A stretch of DNA of 64,000 bases from Mucilaginibacter sp. PAMC 26640. Lineage in GTDB: Bacteria > Bacteroidota > Bacteroidia > Sphingobacteriales > Sphingobacteriaceae. Location of the stretch: assembly GCA_001596135.1 (NCBI GenBank), contig CP014773.1:2976001-3040000 (forward strand), read 5' to 3'. Position numbers and translations under genes: made by a program. Of this stretch, positions 9,628-18,297 are shown one piece after another. How positions within the stretch are numbered: position 1 is the first letter of the stretch; each line of letters begins with the position of its first letter. A model generated the notes under the pieces. That model was not told the origin of the DNA, made no database searches, and was given only the letters and a program-made list of their open reading frames with translations.

Positions 9628-10992
9628 TTATAATGGCGATAACTTAAATAAGGCGGCGCCGTGCAGGTTAATGTTTTGCTTGTAGGATGTATTAAACTGG
9701 CCAACATCCTGCTTCTTCCACAGATCGCGCACTTTTACGTTGCCTTTTAACCCCAGGCTGGCAAAATCAACAGAAATAGTTTTGTTATTTTCGCCGATAT
9801 TAAAAAGTGCCACGTAGAGGTCACTACTGCCCTGCACATGCGAATACCAAACCATCCCGCCATCTTTTTTATACAGCTGTTTTGGGTTCTCTCCTTTTTG
9901 ATTGGCAGCCAAGACTTCGGCATTGGTAAACAGTTTCAATTCTAGTTCACGATTTTCGGGAAGGTTGCCGCCTATCATTAGTGGCGAGCGGTAAATGCTC
10001 CAAAAGGTCATGTGGGTATATTGCTCATCTTCGGTAAAGCGGCTATAGCGTTCGTTGCCCACGGGCCCCCGTTTAGAAAGCTTACCTATTTGGATCATGT
10101 CGCAATCGGGCCAGTGGCTTGGGCCGCTAACGCCTTCCCAGCTTTTGGCATAATCAAACATATGCAGAATCTCTTTCCAGTTATCCCAAAAATCATCCGC
10201 CATGCGCCACATGTTGGCATATTGGGTAGCATGTGCCGACTGTGCCAAAGGTGTTTCGCCCGGCGAGAGACTTAATACCATCGGCCTGCCGCAACTTTGT
10301 ATCGCTTTTTGGTAGCCTTCTACTTCGGGTTGGCTATATGGGCGTGAAAGATCATCTACCTTAATAAAATCTACACCCCAGGAAGCATAAAGTTCCAGTA
10401 TGGAGTTCAGATATTCCTGCGCACCTGGTTTTTTCATATCCAGGCCATACATGTGGTTCATCCAGGGGCATTTTGAGTTGGTGTCGGCAACCATATCTGC
10501 TGTGATACCATTGGTGCCTTTAACGGGCGATTTAGACCAAACCGCCTGGCGGGGAATGCCCCGCATTACATGAATGCCAAACTTTAAACCCTTACGGTGC
10601 ACGTAATCTGATAGTGGCTTAAACCCGGCCCCGTTTATTGCCGATGGGAACTTATTAGGTTGCGGCATCAATCTGCCCCATTTATCCATTGTTAACCATG
10701 GCACGTAAGAACCATCATACAAACGCATCTGGAAAGGGTTGCCAATATTGCTTCCCGGTGGGTTGTCATAGCTCCATAAAAAGTCCACCACAATATATTC
10801 CCAGCCAAAAGCCTTTAGCTTGCTAGCCATGTAATCGGTATTGGTTTTCACCTCATCCTCGTGCACAGCCGAACCAAAACAGTTATAACTGTTCCAGCCC
10901 ATCGGCGGGCTTTTCGCGATTATATTTTGCGCGGACAGGTTAACGCTGAAAAGGGCAACCACTAAAAACGTAAACAGGTAGCGTATTCTCAT
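9628..10992 (-). CDS. GH27 glycosidase, possible beta-L-arabinopyranosidase or alpha-galactosidase
   Basis: A 454-residue exported protein: the signal peptide ends near FSVNLSAQN, followed by the GH27 opening motif PPMGWNSYNCFG. The probable nucleophile is in DFIKVDDLSRP and the probable acid/base in RMADDFWDNW. The C-terminal ~90 residues form a beta-sandwich. In alpha-galactosidases the strand-2 motif is typically DDCW; here it reads VVDFLW, so the second aspartate, which contacts the hexose O4/O6 side, is replaced by phenylalanine. GH27 also includes beta-L-arabinopyranosidases, whose substrate is a galactose ring lacking C6. The altered pocket and the position between araD and araA make release of L-arabinose plausible. 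Family is certain, substrate is inference. Confidence 0.85.
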   Translation of the reverse strand: MRIRYLFTFLVVALFSVNLSAQNIIAKSPPMGWNSYNCFGSAVHEDEVKTNTDYMASKLKAFGWEYIVVDFLWSYDNPPGSNIGNPFQMRLYDGSYVPWLTMDKWGRLMPQPNKFPSAINGAGFKPLSDYVHRKGLKFGIHVMRGIPRQAVWSKSPVKGTNGITADMVADTNSKCPWMNHMYGLDMKKPGAQEYLNSILELYASWGVDFIKVDDLSRPYSQPEVEGYQKAIQSCGRPMVLSLSPGETPLAQSAHATQYANMWRMADDFWDNWKEILHMFDYAKSWEGVSGPSHWPDCDMIQIGKLSKRGPVGNERYSRFTEDEQYTHMTFWSIYRSPLMIGGNLPENRELELKLFTNAEVLAANQKGENPKQLYKKDGGMVWYSHVQGSSDLYVALFNIGENNKTISVDFASLGLKGNVKVRDLWKKQDVGQFNTSYKQNINLHGAALFKLSPL

Positions 10993-11041
10993 ATTCTATA
11001 GTTGATTTGTGATCTCAAATCGCATATCTCAATGTTCACAT

Positions 11042-11743
11042 TTAACTCTGTCCGTAGTAAGAATCCGGCCCGTGTTTCCGTTCATAATGCTTTTTTATCA
11101 ACGCATCTTTCAACCGTGGCGCATTAGGGTTGATCTGTTCGGTTAGCAAGGCCATCTGTGCTACCGCTTCTAAAACTGCACTATTATAGACGGCTTTATC
11201 AGCTGTTTTGCCCCATGTAAAGGGGGCATGGTTACCCACTAATATCATTTCTACTTCCTCGTAGCTTAGCCCAAGTTCTTTAAAGTGATTGATGATCTGG
11301 AAACCGGTTTGGTATTCATAATCGCCCTGTATCATTTCATCGCTCATTGGCGGCGCGCAAGGGATATCGGTAGTTAAATGATCGGCATGTGTGGTGCCAA
11401 ATATGGGAATGCAGCGTTGCGATTGCGCCCATGCTGTGGCAAAGGTGGAATGCGTATGTACAATACCGCCAATGTTTTGCCAATTTTTATACAACACGGC
11501 ATGTGTTTTTGTGTCTGATGACGGGCGGTGATCGCCTTCAATCGTATTGCCTTCAAAATCTACGATCACCATTTTATCGGGCGTGAGGTCATCGTACGGT
11601 ACGCCGCTGGGCTTAATCGCAAATACGCCGAGTTCGCGGTCGGCGGCGCTCACATTGCCAAAAGTAAAAAGCACAAGGCCAAGTTTTGGCAATTGCATAT
11701 TTGCCTGGTAAGCTATTTTTTTGAGGTGTTGATAGTTGACCAT
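11042..11743 (-). CDS. araD: L-ribulose-5-phosphate 4-epimerase
   Basis: A 233-residue class II aldolase-fold enzyme that epimerises L-ribulose 5-phosphate to D-xylulose 5-phosphate. Zinc-site motifs HTHSTFATAWAQ and GTTHADH and the loop VGNHAPFTWG are all present, and the length equals the E. coli AraD class (231 aa). The start codon lies 2 bases after the araB stop, so translation is probably coupled. It is part of the minus-strand arabinose operon. Confidence 0.96.
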   Translation of the reverse strand: MVNYQHLKKIAYQANMQLPKLGLVLFTFGNVSAADRELGVFAIKPSGVPYDDLTPDKMVIVDFEGNTIEGDHRPSSDTKTHAVLYKNWQNIGGIVHTHSTFATAWAQSQRCIPIFGTTHADHLTTDIPCAPPMSDEMIQGDYEYQTGFQIINHFKELGLSYEEVEMILVGNHAPFTWGKTADKAVYNSAVLEAVAQMALLTEQINPNAPRLKDALIKKHYERKHGPDSYYGQS

Positions 11744-11745
11744 TT

Positions 11746-13452
11746 TTATGCGTTTTGAAGGGCGGGGTCAGATTTCAATTCAGTTTGTTGCGCAATATAG
11801 CCGCCCAGTTTCTTAAATTCCTGGTAGCGTTTTTCATAAATATTTTTCAATTCAGGATTCGGTTCGTAAACTGCATCAAAGCCGCCACCCATAGCGTTCA
11901 TGGCATCCTCCACATTGGGGTATATGCCGGCTACAACCGCAGCAAACATAGCCGCACCCAAAGCGCAGGTATGCGTAAACTGGTGAATGCGGATAGGCAT
12001 GCCCAATATATCGGCCATCATCTGCATTACAAAAGGTGATTTTTTAGCAACCCCTCCAATACCGATAATTCCTTTAACAGGAATGCCTTCGCTGATGAAT
12101 CGATCTACGATACTTTTAGCGCCAAAACAGGTAGATTCGGCTAGCGCACGGAAAACACGGGGGGCATCACTGCCCAGATTAAGGCCGGTTATTGCCGCTT
12201 TCAAGGCTTGGTTAGCGTCAGGCGTGCGCCGGCCGTTCAGCCAGTCTACCGCCAGTTCGCTGGCTTCGTCAATAGGTAAAAGTGCAGCCTGTCTGCTTAA
12301 TTCAGGTATAATCAAATCTGCCAGTTCCTCTTTTAACGCATTGGCTGTAGCAGCGTCGATAAGCTTTGATTCCGAAAGCAGGTTGTTCAACGGCCATGCT
12401 ACCATGCTTTTAAACCAAGCATAGGTATCGCCAAATGCAGATTGCCCGGCCTCTAAACCCGCCATGCCTGGGATTACGGATCCGTTTACCTGCCCGCAAA
12501 TACCTTTAACCAGGGTGCCTTCTATTTCCTGCGATGGGGCTACTAATATATCGCAGGTTGAGGTGCCCATAACTTTACTTAGAAAGTAAGGCTCAATCTG
12601 CCCGCCAACTGCACCCATATGCGCGTCGAAAGCGCCTGTACCAATTATCACATCGGTCGAAAGGCCTAACCTTTCGGCCCATTCAGGGCTTAATTTTCCT
12701 GCAGATTGGTCGGCAGTGTAAGTGTCTTTATATAATTTGGCGGTTATGCCGGTGAGAATTGGGTCTAATGAACTGAAAAATTCATCAGGTGGCAATCCGT
12801 CAAACTCTTCGGCCCAAAGCGCCTTGTGGCCGGCCGAGCAGCGTCCACGTTTAATTTCACCTGCATTTGTGCCACCGGTGAGTAGGAAGGGGATCCAGTC
12901 GCAGTGTTCAACCCAGGAGTGCATGGCGGCCTTAACCGCCCCATCTACTCTTAGCACATGCAGCAGTTTGGCCCAAAACCATTCGGACGAATAAATACCG
13001 CCTACGTATTTTAAGTAATTGATATCAAATTTTTCGGCATGAGCGTTTATCTCGGCTGCTTCTTTTATCCCGGTATGATCCTTCCATAAAACAAACATGG
13101 CATTAGGGTTGGTTTCAAATTCGGGCAACATAGCCAACGGTGTACCAGCAGCGTCGACCGCAACCGGGGTTGAGCCCGTGGTATCTACCGATATACCTTT
13201 AATAGCTTTGGCAATAGCCTCGCCGCCAGCAATCCGGATGCAGTTCTTTATGGTGGATTCTAGGCCTTCGATATAATCTAAAGGGTGTTGGCGAAATTGA
13301 TTTTCGGTTGGTTTGCAATACAAGCCATCGCGCCAGCGGGGATAATTAAATACAGATGAAGCTATTTCTTTGCCATCTGCGGCGTTTACAATCACAGAAC
13401 GAACAGAATCCGACCCGTAGTCGATCCCGATCACATATTGATCCATACTCAT
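11746..13452 (-). CDS. araB: L-ribulokinase
   Basis: A 568-residue FGGY-family carbohydrate kinase that phosphorylates L-ribulose with ATP. The N-terminal phosphate loop (IGIDYGSDSVRSV), the substrate-domain motif CDWIPFLLTG and the C-terminal FGGY region (ALAESTCFGAKSIVDRF, GIGGVAKKSPFVMQM) are visible, and the length matches E. coli AraB (566). Start is ambiguous between 13452 and an ATG two codons later. It precedes araD by 2 bases and follows the NUDIX regulator gene by about 98 bases. Confidence 0.96.
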   Translation of the reverse strand: MSMDQYVIGIDYGSDSVRSVIVNAADGKEIASSVFNYPRWRDGLYCKPTENQFRQHPLDYIEGLESTIKNCIRIAGGEAIAKAIKGISVDTTGSTPVAVDAAGTPLAMLPEFETNPNAMFVLWKDHTGIKEAAEINAHAEKFDINYLKYVGGIYSSEWFWAKLLHVLRVDGAVKAAMHSWVEHCDWIPFLLTGGTNAGEIKRGRCSAGHKALWAEEFDGLPPDEFFSSLDPILTGITAKLYKDTYTADQSAGKLSPEWAERLGLSTDVIIGTGAFDAHMGAVGGQIEPYFLSKVMGTSTCDILVAPSQEIEGTLVKGICGQVNGSVIPGMAGLEAGQSAFGDTYAWFKSMVAWPLNNLLSESKLIDAATANALKEELADLIIPELSRQAALLPIDEASELAVDWLNGRRTPDANQALKAAITGLNLGSDAPRVFRALAESTCFGAKSIVDRFISEGIPVKGIIGIGGVAKKSPFVMQMMADILGMPIRIHQFTHTCALGAAMFAAVVAGIYPNVEDAMNAMGGGFDAVYEPNPELKNIYEKRYQEFKKLGGYIAQQTELKSDPALQNA

Positions 13453-13550
13453 AAATTGGTTTATAATTGTCTAATTAACACTTATTTATTTACAATTGGA
13501 AATATTTACCCGAAAAGATTTAATTTATTTAAGCGTGGCAAACGCTACGA

Positions 13551-14258
13551 TTAATTCTGAAGTGTATCAGGGTTGGGGATAATATTGATAAATGCCTGGA
13601 AATTAGCAGAGTACTTTTTCATATCCAATCGATAGTAATAAGCGCCGCGTTTGGATCCTGCTTTATCTTTATCAGTAAGTTTGATAAGCAAGCCGGTAGC
13701 CAGTACCCTTTTGCTAAAGTTACGTTTATCAATACTGGCGTTAAAAACACTTTCGTAAAGGTTTTGCAGTTGGGGTAAAGTAAAGCGGGGCGGAAGCAGT
13801 TCGAACAAAATGGGGTGCAGGGCAGCCTTGTACCGGATACTTTTTTTAGCCATCTCCACCATTTCCTGGTGATCAAAGATTAATTTCGGCAAACTGTCAA
13901 GCTGAACCCATTCGGCATGAAAGTCGGCACTGATTTGCTTCTCATATTTGTGGATATCTATAAGCGCAAAGTAACTTACCGAAATAGTGCGCTCGATAGG
14001 GTCGCGGAAGGTATTCCCGAACGAATACATTTGCTCCAGATAAACCCCTTCTAGGCCGGTTAACTGTTTAAGAATCCGGTTCGCCGCTTCGTCAAGGCTT
14101 TCTGTTGGCTGCACAAAGCCTCCCATAAGGCTCCAGTTGTCTTTTTCAGGATTGAAACTCCTTTTAATAAGCAATAGTTTCAGCGTTTCGCCATCAAAAC
14201 CAAATACGATACAATCCACCGCCAGCAGATACCTGCTTTGTTTTGAATATTTAGTCAT
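13551..14258 (-). CDS. araR: NUDIX-domain transcriptional regulator of arabinose genes (AraR/NrtR type)
   Basis: A 235-residue protein with an N-terminal NUDIX fold (about 10-140) and a C-terminal winged-helix domain (about 150-225). The NUDIX box begins GGFVQPTESLDEAAN but the catalytic R-E-x-x-E-E part reads NRILKQL, so hydrolysis is unlikely and the domain probably acts as a ligand sensor, as in NrtR relatives. Bacteroides uses a NUDIX-type AraR that senses L-arabinose, and the gene here stands first in an araB-araD-GH27-araA-symporter run on the same strand. I infer it represses or tunes that operon and itself. The symbol follows that analogy. Confidence 0.85.
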   Translation of the reverse strand: MTKYSKQSRYLLAVDCIVFGFDGETLKLLLIKRSFNPEKDNWSLMGGFVQPTESLDEAANRILKQLTGLEGVYLEQMYSFGNTFRDPIERTISVSYFALIDIHKYEKQISADFHAEWVQLDSLPKLIFDHQEMVEMAKKSIRYKAALHPILFELLPPRFTLPQLQNLYESVFNASIDKRNFSKRVLATGLLIKLTDKDKAGSKRGAYYYRLDMKKYSANFQAFINIIPNPDTLQN

Positions 14259-14287
14259 CCGATGCAGTTGGGATCATTTTATTTCAG

Positions 14288-14295
14288 CAAATATA
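14288..14295 (-). promoter_or_regulatory. Candidate -7 promoter element of the araR gene
   Basis: On the minus strand this reads TATATTTG, an exact TAnnTTTG match, placed about 30 bases upstream of the araR start codon. No convincing TTTG partner was found 19 bases further upstream, so only half of the promoter is supported. Confidence 0.4.
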
Positions 14296-14551
14296 CTTTA
14301 CACTAACTAATATTATAAGCGCTTTATCAAAATCATGACAATTGCGCGGTATTTGTCTTTCCTACGGTATTATAACAAATTGTTTAATGGTATTTTTGCA
14401 AATAAGAAGACTATTGACTCCGTATTAACTGCTAAAACTCCTTTCTGTTTTTTACCATCCACCCTTGATGGTGTTACCCTGTTGTGGAAAAGCAATTGTA
14501 ACTATTAAAGCTATTCAAATCCGGCGCTCTCACTTGGCCGGTGCTGAGAAC

Positions 14552-14568
14552 GTACAAATGATTTGTAC
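14552..14568. promoter_or_regulatory. 17-bp perfect palindrome, candidate operator
   Basis: GTACAAAT-G-ATTTGTAC: two 8-base arms around one central base. It lies between divergent araR and TonB-receptor genes, too far from araR (about 290 bases) to be an obvious autoregulatory site. Which regulator binds is unknown. Confidence 0.4.
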
Positions 14569-14728
14569 TACGTTTCGGCACGGTTGAAAACAGATGCCGC
14601 AAATATATTTAGTAAAGTGTATTTGTCTGGATAAAGCTCGTGTTGGCGGTATTGAGGAGGGGCGTGCCTTCTATTATTTAGCCAATTGCGAATATGTCTT
14701 GTAGTTAAATTAGAATAGTTAATTGTGA

Positions 14729-14763
14729 GCAAAACATTTAAATTTTGATTTAAAATGTTTTGC
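14729..14763. repeat. Inverted repeat upstream of the TonB receptor gene
   Basis: Arms GCAAAACATTT (14729-14739) and AAATGTTTTGC (14753-14763) pair perfectly and extend with one bulge. The AT-rich core could form a hairpin or act as a dyad operator, 37 bases before the candidate promoter. Confidence 0.5.
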
Positions 14764-14799
14764 CTATTTAAACGTCTAATAGTTTAACAGCTTACCCTG

Positions 14800-14827
14800 T
14801 TGCGGCAGGCTTTATTTTATACTTTTG
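14800..14827 (+). promoter_or_regulatory. Candidate Bacteroidota promoter of the TonB receptor gene
   Basis: A -7 element TACTTTTG (14820-14827, exact TAnnTTTG) follows a partial -33 element TTG (14800-14802) after 17 bases. The start codon at 14836 lies only 8 bases after the element, which would give an almost leaderless mRNA, so the assignment is tentative. Confidence 0.35.
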
Positions 14828-14835
14828 CACAAATT

Positions 14836-17160
14836 ATGCTAAAACACCTACTAGTCGCTTTTTTAACATTAAGTTCGTTTTCAGTTTTTGCGCAAAATAA
14901 GCAAATCATCAGCGGTACCATAAAAGACGCCGCAACAGGAGAAACCCTGATAGGTGCTACTGTACGGATCAGGGAATTACCAAACTCCGGGGCGGCAACC
15001 AATAATTATGGCTTTTACTCGATAGCCGCTCCCACCGGTAATATAACCCTGATAATTACCTATATCGGGTACGAAACGGTATCCATGCCGGTAACCCTTC
15101 AGAAGGTACAAACCATTAACATCTCATTAAAAGCCAAAAGTGATCTGCAGGAAGTGGTGGTAAGAGCCAATCGACCGAATAATGACCAGATTGCATCGCC
15201 GCAAATGGGAGTGGAGAAGCTAAACATGGCGCAGATTAACCGCGTACCGGTAGTACTTGGCGAGAAAGATATTTTAAAAACTATCACTTTAATGCCCGGC
15301 GTGAAATCGGGCGGGGAGGGTAACTCGGGCTTTTACGTACGTGGTGGTGCTTCGGACCAAAATCTTATCATGCTGGATGAGGCCACTGTGTATAATGCTT
15401 CGCACTTATTTGGTTTCTTTTCCACTTTTAATTCCGATGCCATAAAAGATGTTAGTTTGTACAAAGGCGGCATGCCGTCTGAATACGGCGGGCGCTTATC
15501 CTCTGTGCTGGATATTAAGATGAACGATGGTAACAATAAAGATTTTACGGTGCAGGGCGGCTTGGGTTTGATTGCCTCCCGCCTTAAAATTGAAGGCCCC
15601 ATAGTTAAGGATAAGGGGTCTTTCATGATCAGTGCCCGGCGAACTTATATCGACGTTTTTTTAAATGCATCTAAAGATACCACCATTAAAGGAAGCTCTC
15701 TTTATTTTTATGATCTCAACGCCAAGGCTAACTATCACTTTGATGACCGAAACGCCATTTATTTGTCGGGTTATTTTGGTAAAGATGTGCTTGGTCTAAA
15801 AAACCTTTTCGGCACTAACTGGGGTAATTCTACAGGTACGCTAAGGTTTAACCATGTCTTTACCAATAAGCTATTTTCAAACACATCGCTCGTATTCAGT
15901 AATTACAACTATGTAATCGAAAGCTTTCAAAGCGCTACCAGCTTCAAGGCAACCTCTAAAATTACCGATTTTAACTTTAAGGAGGATCTGCAATATGCCG
16001 TAAATAATGAGCATCGCCTTAAATTTGGCCTCAATATTTTGCACCATTCCATTGCCCCCGGCGATATTACTACCGATGCGACTTCCAGTTTCAATACCCG
16101 CAGCGTAGAGCGAAGGTATGGCTACGAGAACGCAGCCTATATAAATGATGATTGGAAGGTAAATGATAAACTAAGCATTCTTTATGGTGTAAGGTTAAGC
16201 GGCTTTTCCTTAATCGGCCCCGGCACTTTTAAAACTTACAATGCATCAGGTAATACTACTAGTTCCGCCACTTACGCATCCGGGGCATCTGTAAAAAATT
16301 ATTACAATCTGGAGCCGCGTATTTCTGCTGGTTACCAGTTAAATGAAGCCAGTTCGGTAAAGCTATCCTATAACCGCAATACTCAAAACATTCACCTGCT
16401 TACCAATTCAACCACCAGTTCGCCAACGGACCTGTATGTAATGAGTAGTAATAATATCAAGCCCGAAATTGCAGATCAGATTTCAGCTGGTTGGTATCGC
16501 AATTTCAAGGATAACATTTTTGAATTCTCGGCAGAGGTATATTACAAAAAGCTGCAAAACCAGATAGATTACAAAGATGGTGCGCAGCTGATCGTTAATG
16601 AAAATGTAGAATCGCAGTTAACCTTCGGCTCGGGCAGGGCTTACGGTTTGGAACTATTCCTGAAGAAGAAGTACGGGCGATTTAATGGTTGGGTAGGATA
16701 TACCTTGTCAAGGGCTGAAAACAGGTTCCCTGCCATAAACGGCGGAAATTATTATGCAGCCCGGCAAGATCGCACGCATGATCTTTCGGTAGTTGGTATT
16801 TACCAGTTAAACAAGCGCTGGTCGTTCTCCGGCTCGTTTATTTACCAAACGGGCAGCGCGGTTACCTACCCAACAGGCAAATATTCCGTAGGCGGTTTAA
16901 CTACATTTTCTTATTCGGAACGGAACGGTTACCGTAAGCCGGATAACCACCGACTGGACATAGGGGCCACACTGGAGGGAAAACAACATAAAAAATACCA
17001 CTCCAGCTGGACGTTTAGCATTTATAATGTGTACAAACACCGCGACCCATACAGTATCATGTTCCGGGATAGCAAAACAATGCCCGGTACCACCGAGGCT
17101 GCTGCCACAAGTATTTTTGCAACCCAAATACCATCTGTCACCTGGAACTTTAAATTTTAA
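14836..17160 (+). CDS. TonB-dependent outer-membrane receptor with N-terminal carboxypeptidase-like domain
   Basis: A 774-residue outer-membrane beta-barrel. The signal peptide (MLKHLLVAFLTLSSFSVFAQ) is followed by a CarboxypepD_reg-like domain (IISGTIKDAATGETLIGATV, about 22-110), a plug domain (PGVKSGGEGNSGFYVRGGAS) and a barrel ending in ..PSVTWNFKF with a terminal aromatic residue. At about 775 residues it is shorter than SusC transporters (about 1000) and has no SusD next to it; instead a DUF4249 lipoprotein follows after 3 bases. This TonB/DUF4249 pairing is common in Bacteroidota and its ligand is generally unknown. The start at 14836 was preferred because it gives a clean signal peptide; the upstream TTG adds 12 residues. 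Confidence 0.9.
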   Translation: MLKHLLVAFLTLSSFSVFAQNKQIISGTIKDAATGETLIGATVRIRELPNSGAATNNYGFYSIAAPTGNITLIITYIGYETVSMPVTLQKVQTINISLKAKSDLQEVVVRANRPNNDQIASPQMGVEKLNMAQINRVPVVLGEKDILKTITLMPGVKSGGEGNSGFYVRGGASDQNLIMLDEATVYNASHLFGFFSTFNSDAIKDVSLYKGGMPSEYGGRLSSVLDIKMNDGNNKDFTVQGGLGLIASRLKIEGPIVKDKGSFMISARRTYIDVFLNASKDTTIKGSSLYFYDLNAKANYHFDDRNAIYLSGYFGKDVLGLKNLFGTNWGNSTGTLRFNHVFTNKLFSNTSLVFSNYNYVIESFQSATSFKATSKITDFNFKEDLQYAVNNEHRLKFGLNILHHSIAPGDITTDATSSFNTRSVERRYGYENAAYINDDWKVNDKLSILYGVRLSGFSLIGPGTFKTYNASGNTTSSATYASGASVKNYYNLEPRISAGYQLNEASSVKLSYNRNTQNIHLLTNSTTSSPTDLYVMSSNNIKPEIADQISAGWYRNFKDNIFEFSAEVYYKKLQNQIDYKDGAQLIVNENVESQLTFGSGRAYGLELFLKKKYGRFNGWVGYTLSRAENRFPAINGGNYYAARQDRTHDLSVVGIYQLNKRWSFSGSFIYQTGSAVTYPTGKYSVGGLTTFSYSERNGYRKPDNHRLDIGATLEGKQHKKYHSSWTFSIYNVYKHRDPYSIMFRDSKTMPGTTEAAATSIFATQIPSVTWNFKF

Positions 17161-17163
17161 GCC

Positions 17164-17976
17164 ATGCAAGTATTTAAAAAATATAGTCTTTTGTTGCTGA
17201 TACTGCCAGTAATGGCTTCGTGCACCAAAGTGATTGACCTTAAATTAGGTAACGACACCGGAAAGCTGGTAATAGAGGGTAATATTACCAATAAACCCGG
17301 TGCGCAAACCATAATGCTCAGCCGTAACGTTGCCGTAACCGCTACCAATAATTATCCGGCTGTGAGCGGCGCCACAGTTACCGTAAAAGATCAGGAAGGC
17401 CGTATTTACCTGTTTAACGAAACTTCGGCAGGTATTTATACCAATAGCTTGCTTACGGGTGCAGTAGGGAACACTTATACAATGTCTGTCTCCACTGATT
17501 CAAAAATATACAGTGCCAGTTCGGAAATGCCGCAACTAATTCAGTTAGATTCATTGACTGCCAAAAATTCGGCCATAAGTTCCAGCAAGCAGCGTAAAGT
17601 CCTTACCGTGCATTACCAGGACCCACCGGATATGGCTAACCAATACCGGTTCCTGATCTGGATCAACGGCGTGCAGGTAAAAACCGTTTACGCTTACAAC
17701 GATGACTTTAACGACGGGCGGTACGTAAGCCTGGATCTGCGCGTGCGTGATAACGACGACAGCGATGTAGGTGTTTTTGCAGGCGATAGCGTAACGGTAG
17801 AGATGCAATGTATAGATAGACCAATTTATACCTATTGGTACAGCCTGCAGCAGCAGGGGGCAACCAATCCCGGCGGCAGTGTTACCCCGGCAGATCCACC
17901 AACAAATATTTCGCCTGTATCCCTGGGTTATTTTAGTGCGCATACCACTTTGGTGAAAAGCTTGGAGGTGAAATGA
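17164..17976 (+). CDS. DUF4249-family lipoprotein
   Basis: A 270-residue predicted lipoprotein with lipobox LPVMASC near residue 20. The pattern of an N-terminal beta-sandwich (KLVIEGNITNKPGAQTIMLSR) followed by a second beta domain is typical of DUF4249 proteins, which nearly always sit beside a TonB-dependent receptor as here (3-base gap). Its role is presumably as an accessory binding or lid protein for the receptor, by analogy with SusD; this is inference. The substrate cannot be told from sequence. Confidence 0.8.
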   Translation: MQVFKKYSLLLLILPVMASCTKVIDLKLGNDTGKLVIEGNITNKPGAQTIMLSRNVAVTATNNYPAVSGATVTVKDQEGRIYLFNETSAGIYTNSLLTGAVGNTYTMSVSTDSKIYSASSEMPQLIQLDSLTAKNSAISSSKQRKVLTVHYQDPPDMANQYRFLIWINGVQVKTVYAYNDDFNDGRYVSLDLRVRDNDDSDVGVFAGDSVTVEMQCIDRPIYTYWYSLQQQGATNPGGSVTPADPPTNISPVSLGYFSAHTTLVKSLEVK

Positions 17977-18297
17977 CGGGGCGATTTGGATTAGCTATGC
18001 TTAAAGTTTTTTTTATACCGAGAGCATAAATTTGCAATACAGTATGCCCTTGTTTAACTCAAAATCAGGCGAACGTGTAGCTGGAAAGCTAATTTTGGTT
18101 TAATAGGGCCTTAATTGGTAGCCTGTGTCTTGCCTTTTGTATCCTGTTACCTCGGAGGGCTGTTGTGTTGAATAATGCTTAAGAATTAGAGCAAATGTTC
18201 GGCAGGCGTAACTAAAAGATAATTGCTGGTTTGGTGATAAGTTTGTTGACGGTAGCACTGTTAGGAGGGCGGCCTGCTTATACTATAAGCAGGCTTG
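17977..18297. other. Convergent intergenic region with hairpin
   Basis: These 321 bases hold no credible gene. A perfect 9-bp hairpin (18272-18280 with 18286-18294, loop TACTA) lies 4 bases after the GH28 stop codon on the minus strand. It lacks a following T run, so it may be a weak terminator or 3'-end stabiliser. Confidence 0.5.

Larger units (their letters stand above)
14259..14835. other. Divergent intergenic region between araR and a TonB receptor gene
   Basis: No credible gene is seen in these 577 bases. They hold the candidate araR promoter, a 6-bp hairpin (ACCATC/GATGGT near 14450-14475), a 17-base perfect palindrome at 14552-14568, a large inverted repeat at 14729-14763 and a candidate promoter for the TonB receptor at 14800-14827. 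No tRNA-like cloverleaf or known riboswitch was recognised. Confidence 0.6.

Noticed and set aside
14259..14835. tRNA or riboswitch in the long intergenic region
   Set aside because: Several hairpins exist, but none form a cloverleaf or a known aptamer core that I recognise.
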